Origin: Lingula anatina
Lineage: Eukaryota; Brachiopoda; Lingulata; Lingulida; Lingulidae
Assembly (NCBI RefSeq): GCF_001039355.2
Contig: NW_019773773.1
Location: 1 to 50,787 of the forward strand
Direction: 5' to 3'
Length of the DNA stretch: 50,787 bases
Part shown: one piece after another, positions 23,001 to 35,258 of the stretch
Position numbering within the stretch: the stretch's first letter is position 1
Layout: the number at the start of each line of letters is the position of its first letter
Notes under the pieces: model-generated
The model's database searches: none
What the model saw: the letters and a program-made list of their open reading frames with translations, nothing else
Told to the model about the DNA's origin: nothing
Position numbers and translations under genes: made by a program

Positions 23001-26000
23001 GCCAGCAACTTGAACTTGCAGTTGTTTACCCAAAAAATTACCCAATTTGAATCATCAATTGTAAACAAAACATATTGAAAAATAAACATTGTTATTATTA
23101 ATGAATTTATATTAATCTGATTGATTTTTAGGACTGATAAGCCACTCCACAACATGAAATTTGTCATCATTGGTCGCACAAAGATGTCTAAAGATGCCAT
23201 AACTAAAGCTGTGAATGCCATGGGAGGGATGATAGTCTCAAAGTTAGACAAAACTGTGGCTGCCTGCATCAGTAGTGAAGGTATCTTTTACAGGAAAAAT
23301 AAGATTTTCACTTTTAGAAATTTTCTGTGAAATTCCTGGAAATTATGTTTTTATTATGGATTATTTCATACTATGGAGGTTTAAAGCCAGTTCTGTTTTA
23401 AGTAGGTCTATACAACATTGGTGTAATGATAGAAATTCTTGAAATGCACTGTTTTTTCTATATATTGAATTTTAAAGTACATAACACTTTAACTAAAATT
23501 TTAAAATGCTGATTTTTTTTCATTATGCTTCTAATTTTACTTAAACTTTATATGCTTTTAATTTTACTTAAAACTTTATTCTTTGCTACTTATAAAAATT
23601 AAATTCCCTATTTGAATATATGGATAAATCTTTTTTAAAATAAGTCGTAAGTCTGACTCATAACACTAACAGGACTTTCTCTTTCCCTTTTCAAGCTGAA
23701 GTGCAGAAAAACTCCAAGAAAATTCAAGAAGCTAAATCTGCAGATGTGCATGTTGTTTCTGAGGATTTCCTGGAGGCTGCTAAGAAAGGGGGAGCAGTGC
23801 TGATGATCAAGGAAAAGTCAATTTGTGATTGGGGATCAGATGTGAGTAGTTTTAATATAAGAAAGATATTTATATTGTCATATAGTTTCTGTGATTATTG
23901 TCCAACTGTGTACTGTATAATGGTGGATAAAAGAGCGACCTTTGACCTCTTAAATTTTGTCTGTTTCCAACACAATTCCAGTTTCATTTACTTATTTATT
24001 TATTTATTTATTTATTTAGACAAAATATGGTCATAAACATGTTGGTTGTGTATTTCAGCCAGCAGCAAGACTTGGGGATGTTGTTGATGGTCCAGTGAAG
24101 AGTGGAGGCAAGAGTGCTTATGAAAAATATAAAACAAAGGGTAAGCATCTGTGTTACTCACATACACCCATACACTTAATTGTGCTTTTACATCCACCCA
24201 CACACATGCACACCTCTTATACTGAATTTTCCTGTATCAGCTAGACAATTCCACTGATTATTGATAGCATTTTTACATTTTTGACTTGTTTGAAAAAGGG
24301 ATTAAATTCTTTACAAAAATTCACTTGCAGATTCTGTGTACACAAAGAAAGTCCCAGACAAGATGAAAATGATGGTGAAAGGAGGAGCAGCAGTAGATCC
24401 CGATACTGGTAATTAATTTCATCAGATCTTTTATGTACCATCAAGAAGTCTTGCAATAACTTTTTAAATAAATATGTTCTGTGTATTGAAAGATATAGTG
24501 TAACTCCTCCAGTGATCATTTGTCTTTGCCCTTTTTATGTACAGACACAGACGTGTCTGTACATATTGCCATCACCTGCGTCTGTCGTCGCCGTCGCCGA
24601 TGCCGATGGCGATGCCGATGCCGTCGCCGTGCACTTTCCTTGTAAACACGATAAGTGGAAGGCAGTTTCACTTTTTGGCTTTATATTTACAGAGCTGATG
24701 AATATTCATAAAACGCAGCTCAAGTTCGAAAATCAGCATGATCGTAGAAGTTATGCCATTATTGTAGAAGTTATGCTGTTTTTTCACTTTTCAGCATATA
24801 TGCAACCTTGTAAACACATTTCAAGGAAAACCGTTAGGCTTGTTGTCACGAAACTCACAGGAGTAATCAATCTTACTAAAACGCAGGTCAAGTTCGAAAA
24901 TCAGCTTGATCTGGCCACTATTTTAGTAGTTATGCGGTTTTGTCATTGTTCAGCATATATGCAACACTGTAAACACAATATAAGAAAAACAGAAACCCCA
25001 ATTGTCATTAAACTCACAGGAATGGTCAGTCTTACTAAAACGCAGGTTGAGTTCGAAAATCAGCATAATCGAGGCATTATTTTAGAAGTTATGCTGTTTT
25101 TTCACATTTCCTTATTATTTAAGTAATAAGATACGTNTTTAATTTACTTTTATTTAATTTTCTTTCCTTTCGATTCTCAAATTTTGAAACTCCATTATAT
25201 CTTATTATGGTATTTGTCATTGTAATTAGTGATTTTTTACAAGTCAACAAGCATTCAACATCGGAATTTTGATTTATTCAAGAGAGAGTTGGTTAGTAAA
25301 TGTTATAAAGTTCTGACTGTAAACTTCATGGTTTTGTTTAAAATTCATTTATGTTACATCCATAAATCTGGTTTTCCAGGAAGAAGAAGAAATTAAAGAA
25401 TTTGAGAAAAGGGCAGGAACAAGTTCAAAACTTCCCAAAGAAGTCCAAGATTTGATCAAGATGATTTTTAATGTTGAAAGCATGAAAAAAGCCATGTTAG
25501 AGTTTGAGGTGAGAAGTTTTTTTTGTGTAATTTGGTCATAAGATCCTTAAGGCAGCACTTGTTGAGTCAAGTAAAATAATGGAATTTGATAAACATGACT
25601 GTTGTATTATATGGTGAATTTTGATATGCTGTGTTCTTCTTCAGATTGATCTGAAAAAGATGCCTCTAGGGAAATTGTCAAAAAAGCAAATTGAGCAAGC
25701 TTACAAGGTGTTGACTGAACTTCAGCAGGTAATAAAAGAGAATTTTCAGTGTGGCAAAAAGTAATATGCAATATTAGTTTTTTTTTTTGTATTGGCACAA
25801 TTTTCTGCTCTTTTGATTTAATTGTTGTAATTTTTCACTGTGCTAATTATTAACTAAAATGGATTAATGCTAACAAATAAGAAAATTTTTTCAGTCTTTG
25901 GAAAATAAAGACACTGTGCTGATTGACATGTCATAATGTCAACTTAATTTCAGTTGGCAGAAAATAATGGCACTCCAGGTCAATTTTTGGATGCATCAAA

Positions 26001-29000
26001 CCGGTTTTACACACTTATTCCACATGACTTTGGCATGCGAAAGCCACCACTTCTGGACACATCTGAAGTTATCAAGGTAATTTTAATTCTTTTTTTTTTT
26101 CTTTTAGTAATACACATAATAAGTTATGTCCACTTCATTAAATAATAAACCGATTCAGTTTTACTTAATATAAATTCTGGGGCTTAAGTATGTGGGGATT
26201 CTCTAATTGAAGGGGATCATATGTTGGCCCAATCACATCCCTGTCTGTGATAATTGAGAGGAATCTTTGATTGTAGGGGATGCTGTCTGATTTTTAATAC
26301 TTTCAGATTTATTTGATTTTATTCTAAAGTTAAAGCCTTGTATACTGTGAATTGCTTGTAAGCTTCTAATGGGATGAGACCCTGGATAAGCATAGCTGTA
26401 AAGCTAATTTCTTTTTCCTAACATCAAATACAATTTTTTTCACCCTTTTTTAATCTGACTCTAGAAAAAAATAGAAATGTTGGATAACTTGCTGGAGATT
26501 GAGGTTGCTTACAACCTGCTGAAAAGTGGAGCAAGCGAGGACAAGGACCCTGTGGATGCACACTATGAACAACTCAAATGCAAAATGGAGGTCATTTCTT
26601 ACTTCTGTATATTTTTTGTGTCACATAATTATGCTACAGCTTTAAGAAATTTTGCATTTATTTGTACACATGAGGGATAATTGAGAGGTGTCTATTCCGT
26701 TAAAAAAACATTAATATTTTCTTCATTAAGCATGCTAGAGTCAGTTCTAGATATAAATTAAAAAATCTTTGGTTGAAAACAGTGCTTTAGTGATCTAAAT
26801 TTCAAGAATCTTTTCCCCAGGTGGTTGAGAAGGAAAGCGATGAGTTCAAGCTTTTGCAGGATTACACCAAAAATACCCATGCTGCAACACACAACATGTA
26901 TGACTTGGAAGTTATGGAGGTATATTCAGTAACTTACCAGATAGTATACAATTGTAAATCAAGGTTTATGATTAATGTACAACATGAATTAAGACTTTTT
27001 AAGCACACAGTTCAGATAAGATTGTATTAGTATGTAATGAGATTTTTTTTGGAAAAAAAATCAATTTGCACAAAACACTCCATAGGCATGGATTCAGATG
27101 AATTTTTTAGTGTAAAACATCAGTTTCACCATATTCATTCAAAATATCATCTTTTCCTAACATTATAGGTCTTCAGGCGTGAATTTAAGATTGCCTGTTT
27201 GGTTAATGTAACACCAGTCGAGCACAAAACATAGCTGCACCTTCATATAAAAACTACTTCCACTACCTCCAAGGTGTTTGTGTATGTGCCATCTATTTGT
27301 AATTATTGACTGAAAAATTGTTAAGTTGAGGTCTAACTTTTTTATTCTTTTTCAATTAGGTTTTCAAGGTTGCCCGTGAGGGAGAGTATGCCCGATACAA
27401 ACCATTCCGTGACCTGCACAACAAAATGTTGCTATGGCATGGCTCCCGTGTCACCAATTTTGCTGGTATTTTGTCTCAAGGCTTGAGAATTGCCCCTCCA
27501 GAGGCACCAGTGGTGAGTTAATTTTTATTAGTGCTACATGTATTTATTGTGAGGCTGCTAATTATGATAAAATGTTTATTTACTATTTATTAGTTTTAGC
27601 TTGCAGTAAACCATGACGTAACAAATTTTCCTTTTGTGTTTCAGGAATTGTAAGGAAACTTAAATCTGAAAATTTGTTGTAAGGAAAAAAGAAAAATTGT
27701 TGTAAATTTAGTTTCCTTAAAATTTTGAGTGCATTTTATGTGGCCCTGTTTGGTGTTTTAAAATTTTTTTCTACTGATAAAAAATATATTGTTTCAGGCT
27801 GTATTGCAAATTTTGTTTTGTGGAAATTTTATTGATGCAGAATCAAAGAAAGAAAGATAGTTCTAAGCTTCCATCATGAATCATCACATTGCAGTCCAGT
27901 TTGTCTTCTGAGTTGTACAAAAGCTTCTTCTTGTTATGTTTCAGACTGGCTACATGTTTGGGAAGGGTATCTACTTCGCTGACATGGTCTCAAAGAGTGC
28001 CAATTACTGTAGAACAAGCAAATCTGAGCCCCATGGCATCCTGCTACTGTGTGAGGTCGCTCTAGGGAATATGTAAGTCAACCCACTGAATGTCCACTGG
28101 TTGGTGGCAATCAATATAATTTATCAATAAAGTTTACAAAATATTTGATACTGTTGTTTGGTACTGTTTCTTTACGCCAGCCAAATTGCAGTTGTGTTGC
28201 AGAGAAGGGGACTGTTGAATGTCCCCTATACCTACATGTACCGGTACATTTATATAAATGTATAACTATTTGCTTTGTCTTTTATAAAGCAGATGGTGTT
28301 ATTGTGGAGTGTATTAAGATAGCCTTAGTTTCTGACCTGATTACCTGAAAACTGTACACACTGGGAAAATTGAAAATGAAGAAGTTGACCTACATTGGAT
28401 CTGAAGCTTAGGGTCACAGAAGCTGTTTTCTATAACAAATGCTTCTTGCCTTCTGTGTTGCAGTTATTAAAATGATGTTACTGTTTGAGCTATTATCTTT
28501 TAACAGGCATGAGTGCAGAGGAGCAGAATACATAACCAAACTACCAAAAGGCAAACATAGCACAAAGGGTAAGGGAACAATGATATGCCACTTATTAAGT
28601 GGAGTTCTCAGTTTGTAGTCTAAGATTTAACTCTTACTAGCTTTGGGAATATAAATGCTGTGAAATGTTCTCACTTATAATTTGTTTTTTGGAAGGGAAC
28701 TTACACTTAAAGCAAAGGTTGAATCTTTAATTCTTTTGAAAAATTTGAAATTGTTTTAAATTTTAGTTTTGCTATTTATGCTGACACAGAATATACCACA
28801 AAGTAATTACCATTATAAAATTCAAAATAGGTTATTTATAAAGTTACCATGTAATCTTTTATCCCAGGCCTTGGTATGACAATGCCTGATCCTAAAGATG
28901 ACTATAAGACACCGGAGGACGTTATTATCCCCAAGGGGAAGGGTATATCGGCACCTGTTGGCCAAACCAGCCTACTCTATAATGAGTATCCTTTTTACAT

Positions 29001-29369
29001 CAAGGGCACATGTATGAAATATAATTTTCAGTATAAAAATCATTTGATGAAAATTAATGTTTCATGGACATTTATTTATGTATTCATTTATTCTACATTT
29101 AACAAAATCATAATTTCATACTGCCAATAACTAGATTATTATGATATATGCAGAATGAAAAAATGTTTCAAAATGCTTGCTTAAAATTCTCAATTTAGCC
29201 TTGTATTATTTTAAATCTCCTAAATCTCCTGTGTGATATTCACATTGTAGTGACTTTAGCACCATTCTCTTTAAGTTTTCCTTCATTTACAATCAGATTC
29301 ATCGTATATGATGTGGCTCAGGTCAACATTAAGTACCTACTGAAGATGAACTTCAAGTACAAGTGGTGA
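17556..29369 (+). CDS. PARP1: Poly(ADP-ribose) polymerase 1, WGR domain missing from assembly
   Basis: Nuclear DNA-break sensor that uses NAD+ to make poly(ADP-ribose) on itself, histones and repair factors. Twenty-four exons were read, in family order: Zn1, Zn2, a KKRK-type nuclear localisation signal, PADR1/Zn3, BRCT, helical domain and ADP-ribosyl transferase. The H-Y-E catalytic triad is complete. The readable exons total 2,665 nt, about 887 codons against 1,014 residues in the human protein; the shortfall is close to the size of the WGR domain, which should lie between 24408 and 25380. The last exon before the hole ends after one base of a codon and the next starts on a codon boundary, so missing exon(s) must total 3n+2 nt. 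The ATG follows directly from the shared promoter, and residues C21, C24, H53 and C56 fall exactly as in human PARP1, which fixes the start. Confidence 0.96.
19390..19430. repeat. (TTA)n microsatellite
   Basis: Sits just upstream of the acceptor of PARP1 exon four; length variation here could alter the distance to the branch point. Confidence 0.9.
20035..20247 (+). mobile_element. Miniature inverted-repeat element (TAGATCGACC family), copy 1
   Basis: In a PARP1 intron. Ends are inverted (CCATAGATTAGATCGACC at the left; the complement of TAGATCGATCTAAA plus TGGGAAT at the right). The core carries CTAACTCCCTGGGGGTTCA and TTATCTGACAGTA. Shared with a copy near 40925 and a fragment near 39447. 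No coding capacity. Confidence 0.65.
20782..22153 (+). CDS. PARP1: PARP1 exons for nuclear signal and PADR1/zinc finger 3
   Basis: Exons 20782-20856, 21247-21331, 21545-21661 and 21951-22153. The second is strongly basic ([12 protein letters not shown], then KKAKKEE) and supplies the nuclear localisation signal. The third begins [17 protein letters not shown] and ends QQIPSGESK, the PADR1 helices. The fourth holds the third zinc site, CPEC followed by YKC and WTKC. Zn3 links DNA binding to activation of the catalytic domain in the family. Confidence 0.93.
22515..24408 (+). CDS. PARP1: PARP1 exons for the automodification linker and BRCT domain
   Basis: Exons 22515-22610, 23132-23280, 23696-23841, 24059-24140 and 24331-24408. 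BRCT runs from [13 protein letters not shown] through [12 protein letters not shown] to [14 protein letters not shown]. The last exon reads [14 protein letters not shown], the conserved strand just before WGR. After that G the codon is left open, and no matching WGR exon follows. The intron at 23842-24058 holds a (TTTA)n tract. Confidence 0.92.
23988..24020. repeat. (TTTA)n microsatellite
   Basis: Tetranucleotide run in the short PARP1 intron before the exon at 24059. Confidence 0.9.
24409..25379 (+). other. PARP1: PARP1 interval where the WGR exon(s) should be
   Basis: This interval between two well-read exons contains a tandem repeat array and an N at 25137, but no recognisable Trp-Gly-Arg domain coding sequence on the plus strand. 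WGR is roughly 100 or more residues and is needed for activation. Since flanking exons are intact and phase demands extra sequence, I infer missing sequence at the N rather than a real loss. Confidence 0.75.
24538..25136. repeat. Hairpin, GC-rich trinucleotide tract and three-unit tandem repeat
   Basis: Begins with an 11-bp stem hairpin at 24538-24563, then an imperfect CCGATG/CGTCGC tract at about 24580-24632, then three units of about 160 bp, each containing AGTTCGAAAATCAGC (at 24723, 24891 and 25050) and AGTTATGC. It ends at the N at 25137. Its base composition differs from the flanking intron, and it may be a satellite-like or transposon-derived array at a contig edge. Confidence 0.65.
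25380..29369 (+). CDS. PARP1: PARP1 exons for helical domain and catalytic ART domain
   Basis: Exons 25380-25508, 25645-25728, 25954-26076, 26465-26590, 26821-26919, 27360-27512, 27945-28072, 28507-28568, 28868-28985 and 29297-29369. The autoinhibitory helical domain includes [20 protein letters not shown] and [11 protein letters not shown]. The transferase includes [26 protein letters not shown] (catalytic His), [16 protein letters not shown] (catalytic Tyr), PKGKHSTKG and LLYNEF (catalytic Glu). The Glu codon is split by the last intron as GA|A. The end [12 protein letters not shown] is followed by TGA and is a few residues shorter than the human tail. Confidence 0.96.
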
Positions 29370-29949
29370 AGACATCTCGCACCTAGATTTAAAAGGAGCT
29401 GAATTTCAAAACTGAGATGTGAACTTTTCTTGATGTGAAGTTAAATGCAGTTTGCGTACTTACTAGTTCTTTAGTGCATTTTGTTTTTTTATGATAATCC
29501 AGAACAAATTAAATTTACACCTTTAGATTATTAACAACAACCAAAATAGCTTCAGGTAGACGAAAAAAAAGTTATTGTTCACTATACCAGTTCTGACGTA
29601 CAGTGTAACTCCTTTTATTCCAACTTGTCAGTCTTTGATGATGAGGTATTCGCAGTTCTACATATCACCTCCAGCAAAAGATTAACATTTGTTCCTTTAG
29701 ATATGGTGACAACTTGTGCTTTTTGTCAGAATTGTTGACAAATTTAGTACTTTCCTGAAAAACTCTTAGTCTTAAAAGGCTTGTTAGTTTACCTCATTCC
29801 TTAATGATGCAGGTTTGATATTTTTATGCATGCTTTGAAAGTCCATTCGATTTTCAGAAAATATTTTTCTTTGAGTTCCATTATTTTATTTCATGGATAT
29901 GAATAATATTGGTGTACAGAGAAACTATTCCTCTTTTTTATCCTTTTCA

Positions 29950-30080
29950 GTTTCAATGCACCCTGGTTTGCAGAGGACGCTGGAACCCCCCACCCTCCAC
30001 CCCCATCCCTCTCTGCTAACAGCAAAACAGAAAGCAAGGGTTTCCAACGTCCTCTGAAACCCAGGGTAGTTGCACTGTAA
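29950..30080. repeat. Imperfect inverted repeat downstream of PARP1
   Basis: Two arms of about 35 bases (near 29950-29986 and 30040-30080) share GAGGAC and CCCTGG cores in opposite orientation around a C-rich spacer. Probably a decayed miniature transposon. Confidence 0.45.
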
Positions 30081-31288
30081 ACGAGATTTTCATGCAATAG
30101 GCCAGTAGTACAGGTGTATGCTCTAGGTTACTGCGTGTCATTTGCTTGACACTGTCAATTGAGTCAAAATAAAATTGTAGTAACCAAGGTTTATGGGTCA
30201 GATTCCAAGAGACAAACATTCACTGCACTATGGGGGAGGTTTGAAAAAAAAACACACAAACTCTAGCCCTGTTTTACAATGAGTGCTGTAACCCTTTCGA
30301 TTTACGAGTAATGATTAGGTTGTGCATCATAATAAGATAAGTAATCTGATAACATGCATCCAAGCATTCCACCTGACAAGCAGTGTTGACAATATAAAAA
30401 TCAGACTCTATTCCTTTAAAATAATATTAACATGTGAATCTGTCTCAGTATCTGAAAGAATATGTTCACAAATCATTTGAGTGGCTATAATTTTGCTTTT
30501 TATTCTCCTTATTTGCTTTGATAAATTCCCCAACTATTATGTCTGAATCTCTCAAGTTACCTGTCTCTCAGCTCACTGGGACCAAGATGGTCCAAATAGA
30601 GGAGTGTTAATCATTGCACCATTGTGGCTTTTCTGCCTAATATGTGAACAAGCTCTAACTGAAAGTAGAGCACTTCGATACTCAGAACATTCTTCAGTTG
30701 ATTTCTTGCACCTAGTGGAGAAATTTGACATAATCATCATAGCAATTTACTGAACATTGTGTGCTGGCATAAGCCTCTCCCATGGACCCTCTGAGTATCC
30801 AGTGCACCAGTGGAAAGCCCATGCCTTGATGGAGCATATACTTATAAACCCTCCTTTGGATTGCCTTGACAGATCACACATCAATGAATGCACTGCGGGA
30901 CATGGAGAAAACATTATTAAGTTCATGTTCATATGGAAGTTTCCTTTCAAGCACTATATGGCCTCCACACTGCTAAGGTTACATTTCTCTATGTCCCTAC
31001 ACCTTTACTCCCCCTCTAGCTAGTAAATTTTAATTTTATCTGGTTCGATACGCCTCCACGCCAGTAATCCCCTGCATAGTTATTTCCCTGCATCGTTACT
31101 CCCCCTCATCAATATTACTTGAAAAATTATCTTTCATCTGATACACAGGTAAGTCTATTGCCTAATGAGTACATCGTCCCCTTATTTAGAATAAATTAGA
31201 TTTTTTTTTTTCAAATGAAAAGTTGAATTTTCTGTCAGATAAAACATGAAAGTGAAACAAAATAAATTAATATAAGCTACTTCTCATC

Positions 31289-31358
31289 TACCCTCTACCA
31301 GGGTGAGTGATAGATTTAATATCTGTAAAAAATCTATCACTCGCCCTGGTAGAGGGTA
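31289..31358. repeat. Long hairpin, 29-bp stem
   Basis: Arms 31289-31317 and 31330-31358 pair over 29 bases with one mismatch around a 12-base loop. It lies between PARP1 and the channel gene. Could be a fold-back transposon remnant or a hairpin RNA; nothing here decides. Confidence 0.7.
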
Positions 31359-31803
31359 CTTCTCATCCAAATAACGTTTTGTTTGCGTTGTCTAGATTTA
31401 AATTATCTATAAATTTAAACTTTTTTCAAATTATCATGAACTCTTTGCAAAATGGGAGGGAGGGTACAATGTAGTCTTAATATAGACAAAATAAAGATCT
31501 TTTTGAGCAAACTCTGCATGTAACTATTTTAATCCATACGTAAAAAAAATTAACTTGCAAGATATTTTTTGAACGACATTCTCTCAGTTATGTATACTGT
31601 GCTAGCATATGAGGCCAATAGTTGTCTCATAACATTCGTAAACGTTATTAAACTGCAATAAAGATTATAAACATGGGAAATCATTAAGAATCTTATGGGA
31701 GATCTTCTAGGAATTCTTATGGGAATTCTCGTAAGGCTTGACGGATGGGGAGTATTATAAAATTATTATAGCACATATGAATTCTAAAAACTACCAGCAT
31801 GAT

Positions 31804-31804
31804 N
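31804..31804. other. Single N in intergenic sequence
   Basis: Single ambiguous base. The other three Ns (8442, 25137, 45445) are associated with duplication or lost sequence, so this one may also be a contig join, but nothing around it shows so. Confidence 0.5.
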
Positions 31805-32039
31805 CAGGTGCTAATTTTCAGATAATGACTTGCGTTCCCAAAAGTAGAAACCTCTTGCTTAAAGGAACATTTTCTCTATAATTGCTTTAAATTAGCACTA
31901 CTTTCCAATAAAAGTTTTAGGAGTACCTCTGTACCAACTTATCAAATAAAACATATCCCAAATACCTTTGCCTGAAGTTTTCCCAATGGTTCTTCCTTTC
32001 CCCCCCCCCCCCCCACACACACACACCCGTACACCCCCT

Positions 32040-32235
32040 CCCCCAATGTTGTGTCTACAGAGTCGACCTGCTGAGCACGAAGACAGTCTGAGACCGCGAC
32101 ATCTGAGACCGCGACACCGGCTCACTGCGTGCAACCACAACACCTGGGGGTCAACAGTTCGACAGGTTGTAAACATTCTTGTACACGGGTAGATACAAGT
32201 GAGTGTATCCGCAACGGAAATAGTCTTCAGAAAAG
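32040..32235 (+). promoter_or_regulatory. Candidate promoter and non-coding first exon of the channel gene
   Basis: The most CpG-rich stretch between PARP1 and the channel. It contains a 15-bp tandem duplication (TCTGAGACCGCGACA at 32087-32101 and 32102-32116) and ends in a consensus donor, AAAAG|GTAAGT, at 32235/32236. It has no ATG in its last 60 bases. A second candidate donor, TTGTG|GTAAGTG, lies near 32340. Assigned to the channel gene by position only. Confidence 0.35.
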
Positions 32236-35200
32236 GTAAGTAATGGTGAACGTTGAAAGGAAACTGAAACAGTGTCCTAGAAGTTTTTACACTTACTAAA
32301 CGTACTGTACTGTAAACCTTCTCAGTTTTGTTCTCTTGTGGTAAGTGTGGGGCATTTGGGCAATGGACAAAATTACAAAATTCTTACCAAGATTTGGGGC
32401 TCCGGCTAGGTCTTCCGCTTTGAAAAGGCTGATTTCCGACAGCCAGGAGTTCAGTCTTAGAGTTAATTTTCAGAATAGAAGAAGGAGAAGAATAAATTTT
32501 GGAAACGGCTTTAACGTCTTCACTGACGTTTCCAATGTATCGGTATTATATATAGATCTAATAGGTGTGTTTTGGTAATTCTCAGCGAGACGTTTAAAGG
32601 TATATAATTTCTACGAGCTTGGAAAAAAATCCCTGAGTCATTTTTCCTTGTCTGGATATCATGCAAAAGGGAACTATCTTTCTCAATTCAGATCTTAAAG
32701 CAATGAAACCCCGTAAATAAAAGTGTCTGATGTCAATAATTCCTTCTGAAATGTAGATGGGGTTCAAATTAATGAATGGTTATAGTTTTATAGAATTAAA
32801 TTATCAAATTAAAAATGGAATGATGTGATGAATAATTCTTAAGTAAGATAATTTTTTCCTGAGGAAAATTCATTTTTAATCCCATGTAGGGTACAGTGTT
32901 GTACATGCATGTTCGATTGAGGGTTTGAATCATTGATCGAATCATCAGGTCATGTCTTTGACAGGACATATAAACACATACTAGTATGTAGATCAATATC
33001 CTGATCAATATCCTGAGTCTAGGCAGTCTTAGTAAAATTGAAGCCCCCTTGAATTTAGTGAGGCTTGAGCTGCACATGTCTATATAACATGCAAAGTAAC
33101 ACAATCTAATTACTAAAGTGAGTCAAAACCCCTTCGCTGTTGTAGCAAGCTAGAGCTTGAAAATTATGTGATGTGAAATAGTTTCTTCGCACAGGATGGG
33201 ACATGCATTAAGGGAGACATGGAACTGGTTACCAGAAATTATCTGCAGCTGGTAAGGAAAACTGGCTGTGAAACTTCGTGGATAATCATAATTAAAAGCC
33301 ATTAGATGTCAGGATATATATTAGGTCTTAGGATGTGTGTTTTTGCTATTTAACGCTTTAAATAAGCTAGGAGACAATGGAAAAACACTACTATATAGTG
33401 AGTAGAAGCCAAGTTAAAATTATTTCAGTCAAAAAAAAAGGTCGTAAACCTTGATCATAACTGCTCAAGTAACTAGCTGTACAAAATGACAATTAAGTGC
33501 CACTGAGTGTTACCGATCATGTAAATATTTTATTCAGAGACATGCTGTTACAATAGGGTACTATAGTAGCTGCAGGGAGCATTTTTGTGTCCTAATAAAT
33601 TTTGGTGGTGACTTTCTACAAATCATTTACTGTAATGTGTATTCTTAAGGTCTTCATTCTTAATTATATATATCTACAAGAAAGTTTGTATCTCAAATAT
33701 ATAACTTTTATGAATAACAGTTGAGAAATATAAACTTCTTATTTGGTGTTGCTTTGTGCTTTCAGTACATAAACACCTGAAAAGGTCTCTGTTATTGACT
33801 GATGACTTATGGACTATTGTACTGTGTTGTATGCCGTAAGGGAAATAAAATGGCGTCACCAATACAAACTTCTTATGTCAATACTGAAATAGAGGAGATA
33901 AACCTGAATACACATAAAGGTCAGATGGAGACACATTATAGTACTGAAATCCACTGAAGCCATGTACTAGTTAGTGATATGGTAATCTTTCATTGACTAT
34001 AGGCACATTCCAGATATTGCAGGACATGATTCTGTATCCAAGTGACGTGTGAATTAAGAGGTAGTGCTTGTTAGAGGCTTTTTTTAAAAATATTTTAGAG
34101 TCCCCCATTCAAAATGAAAAAAAAGGTATGTAAAAAATTGTTGAGTATTTAGCTGCTCTAGTAAGTTACATGCATGTGGCTTATACACATTAAAGATACA
34201 GGTCGAAGCTGCTGAAGGTTTTGATGGACTTTAAGATGTTTTCATCATTTTATAATGGATTTCGGACAATGGCGATGATAAACACTATGTGTAGTAGCAA
34301 CAGATGTAGACATTAATTTTTATAAGTTTTGGGAAGATCGACGTAATGATTTTTCCTGAAAGACATTAATGAACATTGGGTAGCTAACTTTCTGAACTAC
34401 ATGTACTTGTTACTTAAAAGCATTCTCAGCCAGTAAGAAAAGTGGCTTAGGGAGCATATGTCTTGGGCTGCCTAGCTGCAGCACAGCACTTAGAAAGAGT
34501 TTTTCAGTATCTTGTCTGGCTTTTAAATGAAAACCTGAGCATTTTATTTTAATACTGTAAGTAGTGACAATCTGAAGCCACTGCATGGTATAGCCTCCTT
34601 AAAAATGACCAAGCAATATATTTCATTATGTTTGCTTCCAAGTTCTGGCATTTTACTTAGTTTAAATGTCAAGTAGGTTATAAATATTGCAAGTCTCATA
34701 CATGTTTGCATAGTTTTGATGTGGAGCAAAATACCTAAGGTGAGGTTTTAATTCCCACATACTGACTTTTTAGTAAGCTAGGCTCACTTTTGAATTTATA
34801 ATCATCACTTTGTTCAATTTAATCATGGTTTTAAAAGCAAATTCCAGTCACTATATGTCAGGGGAAAAATTTCCCAGAAATCATTTAGATTTGCGACATG
34901 TTTTAAAAAGAATGTTTCACACTTGCATGCTCAAAATAAAAATGATGGCAATTATAGCAATCGGTTAATCACTTTTGAATTATGGTAATTACAATCTTTG
35001 ATGTGATATATTCTGGACTAGCAAAACGTAAGTTAAGTTATTTTGTATAAATGAATGAATTGATAATATCTACATCAGATTGCATCATTGATTAACAGTT
35101 ACTGTATATAGTGACAAAATGCAACACAATGCCAAAAACTCAATTAAAATAAATTGCCATATAGGACAAAGGTTACTGTCCTTCATGAGGCCCCCCACGA

Positions 35201-35258
35201 TTCAATATCCTTATAATAAAATAATAAAATAATATTGACATATACTTTGTGCTTTCAG
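32236..35258 (+). other. Likely long first intron of the channel gene
   Basis: About 3 kb of AT-rich sequence with no conserved frame, RNA gene or clear repeat that I can recognise. The reading frame near 32345-32578 starts directly after a candidate donor and has no family match, so I do not call it a gene. Confidence 0.4.

Larger units (their letters stand above)
29370..32039. other. PARP1 3' UTR and intergenic region
   Basis: A weak poly(A) hexamer ATTAAA lies at 29508-29513, and another candidate AATAAA near 30168. Beyond that no conserved frame is seen on either strand; the ORFs of 60-90 codons here have no family match that I recognise. It holds an imperfect inverted repeat near 29950-30080, a strong hairpin at 31289-31358, an N at 31804 and a cytosine run at about 32001-32014. 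Confidence 0.5.

Noticed and set aside
24512-25126. Longest uninterrupted frame in the window, 204 codons
   Set aside because: It reads through a tandem repeat with a roughly 160-bp period, has no recognised domain, lies at the PARP1 gap, and is best explained as repeat sequence free of stops.
30747-31023. Overlapping frames on both strands between PARP1 and the channel gene
   Set aside because: Neither translation matches any family I know and no promoter or splice signals support them.
32345-32578. Reading frame of 77 codons with an Arg-rich stretch, possible start of the channel protein
   Set aside because: It begins right at a candidate splice donor, has no family match and no phase link to the first convincing channel exon at 35725.
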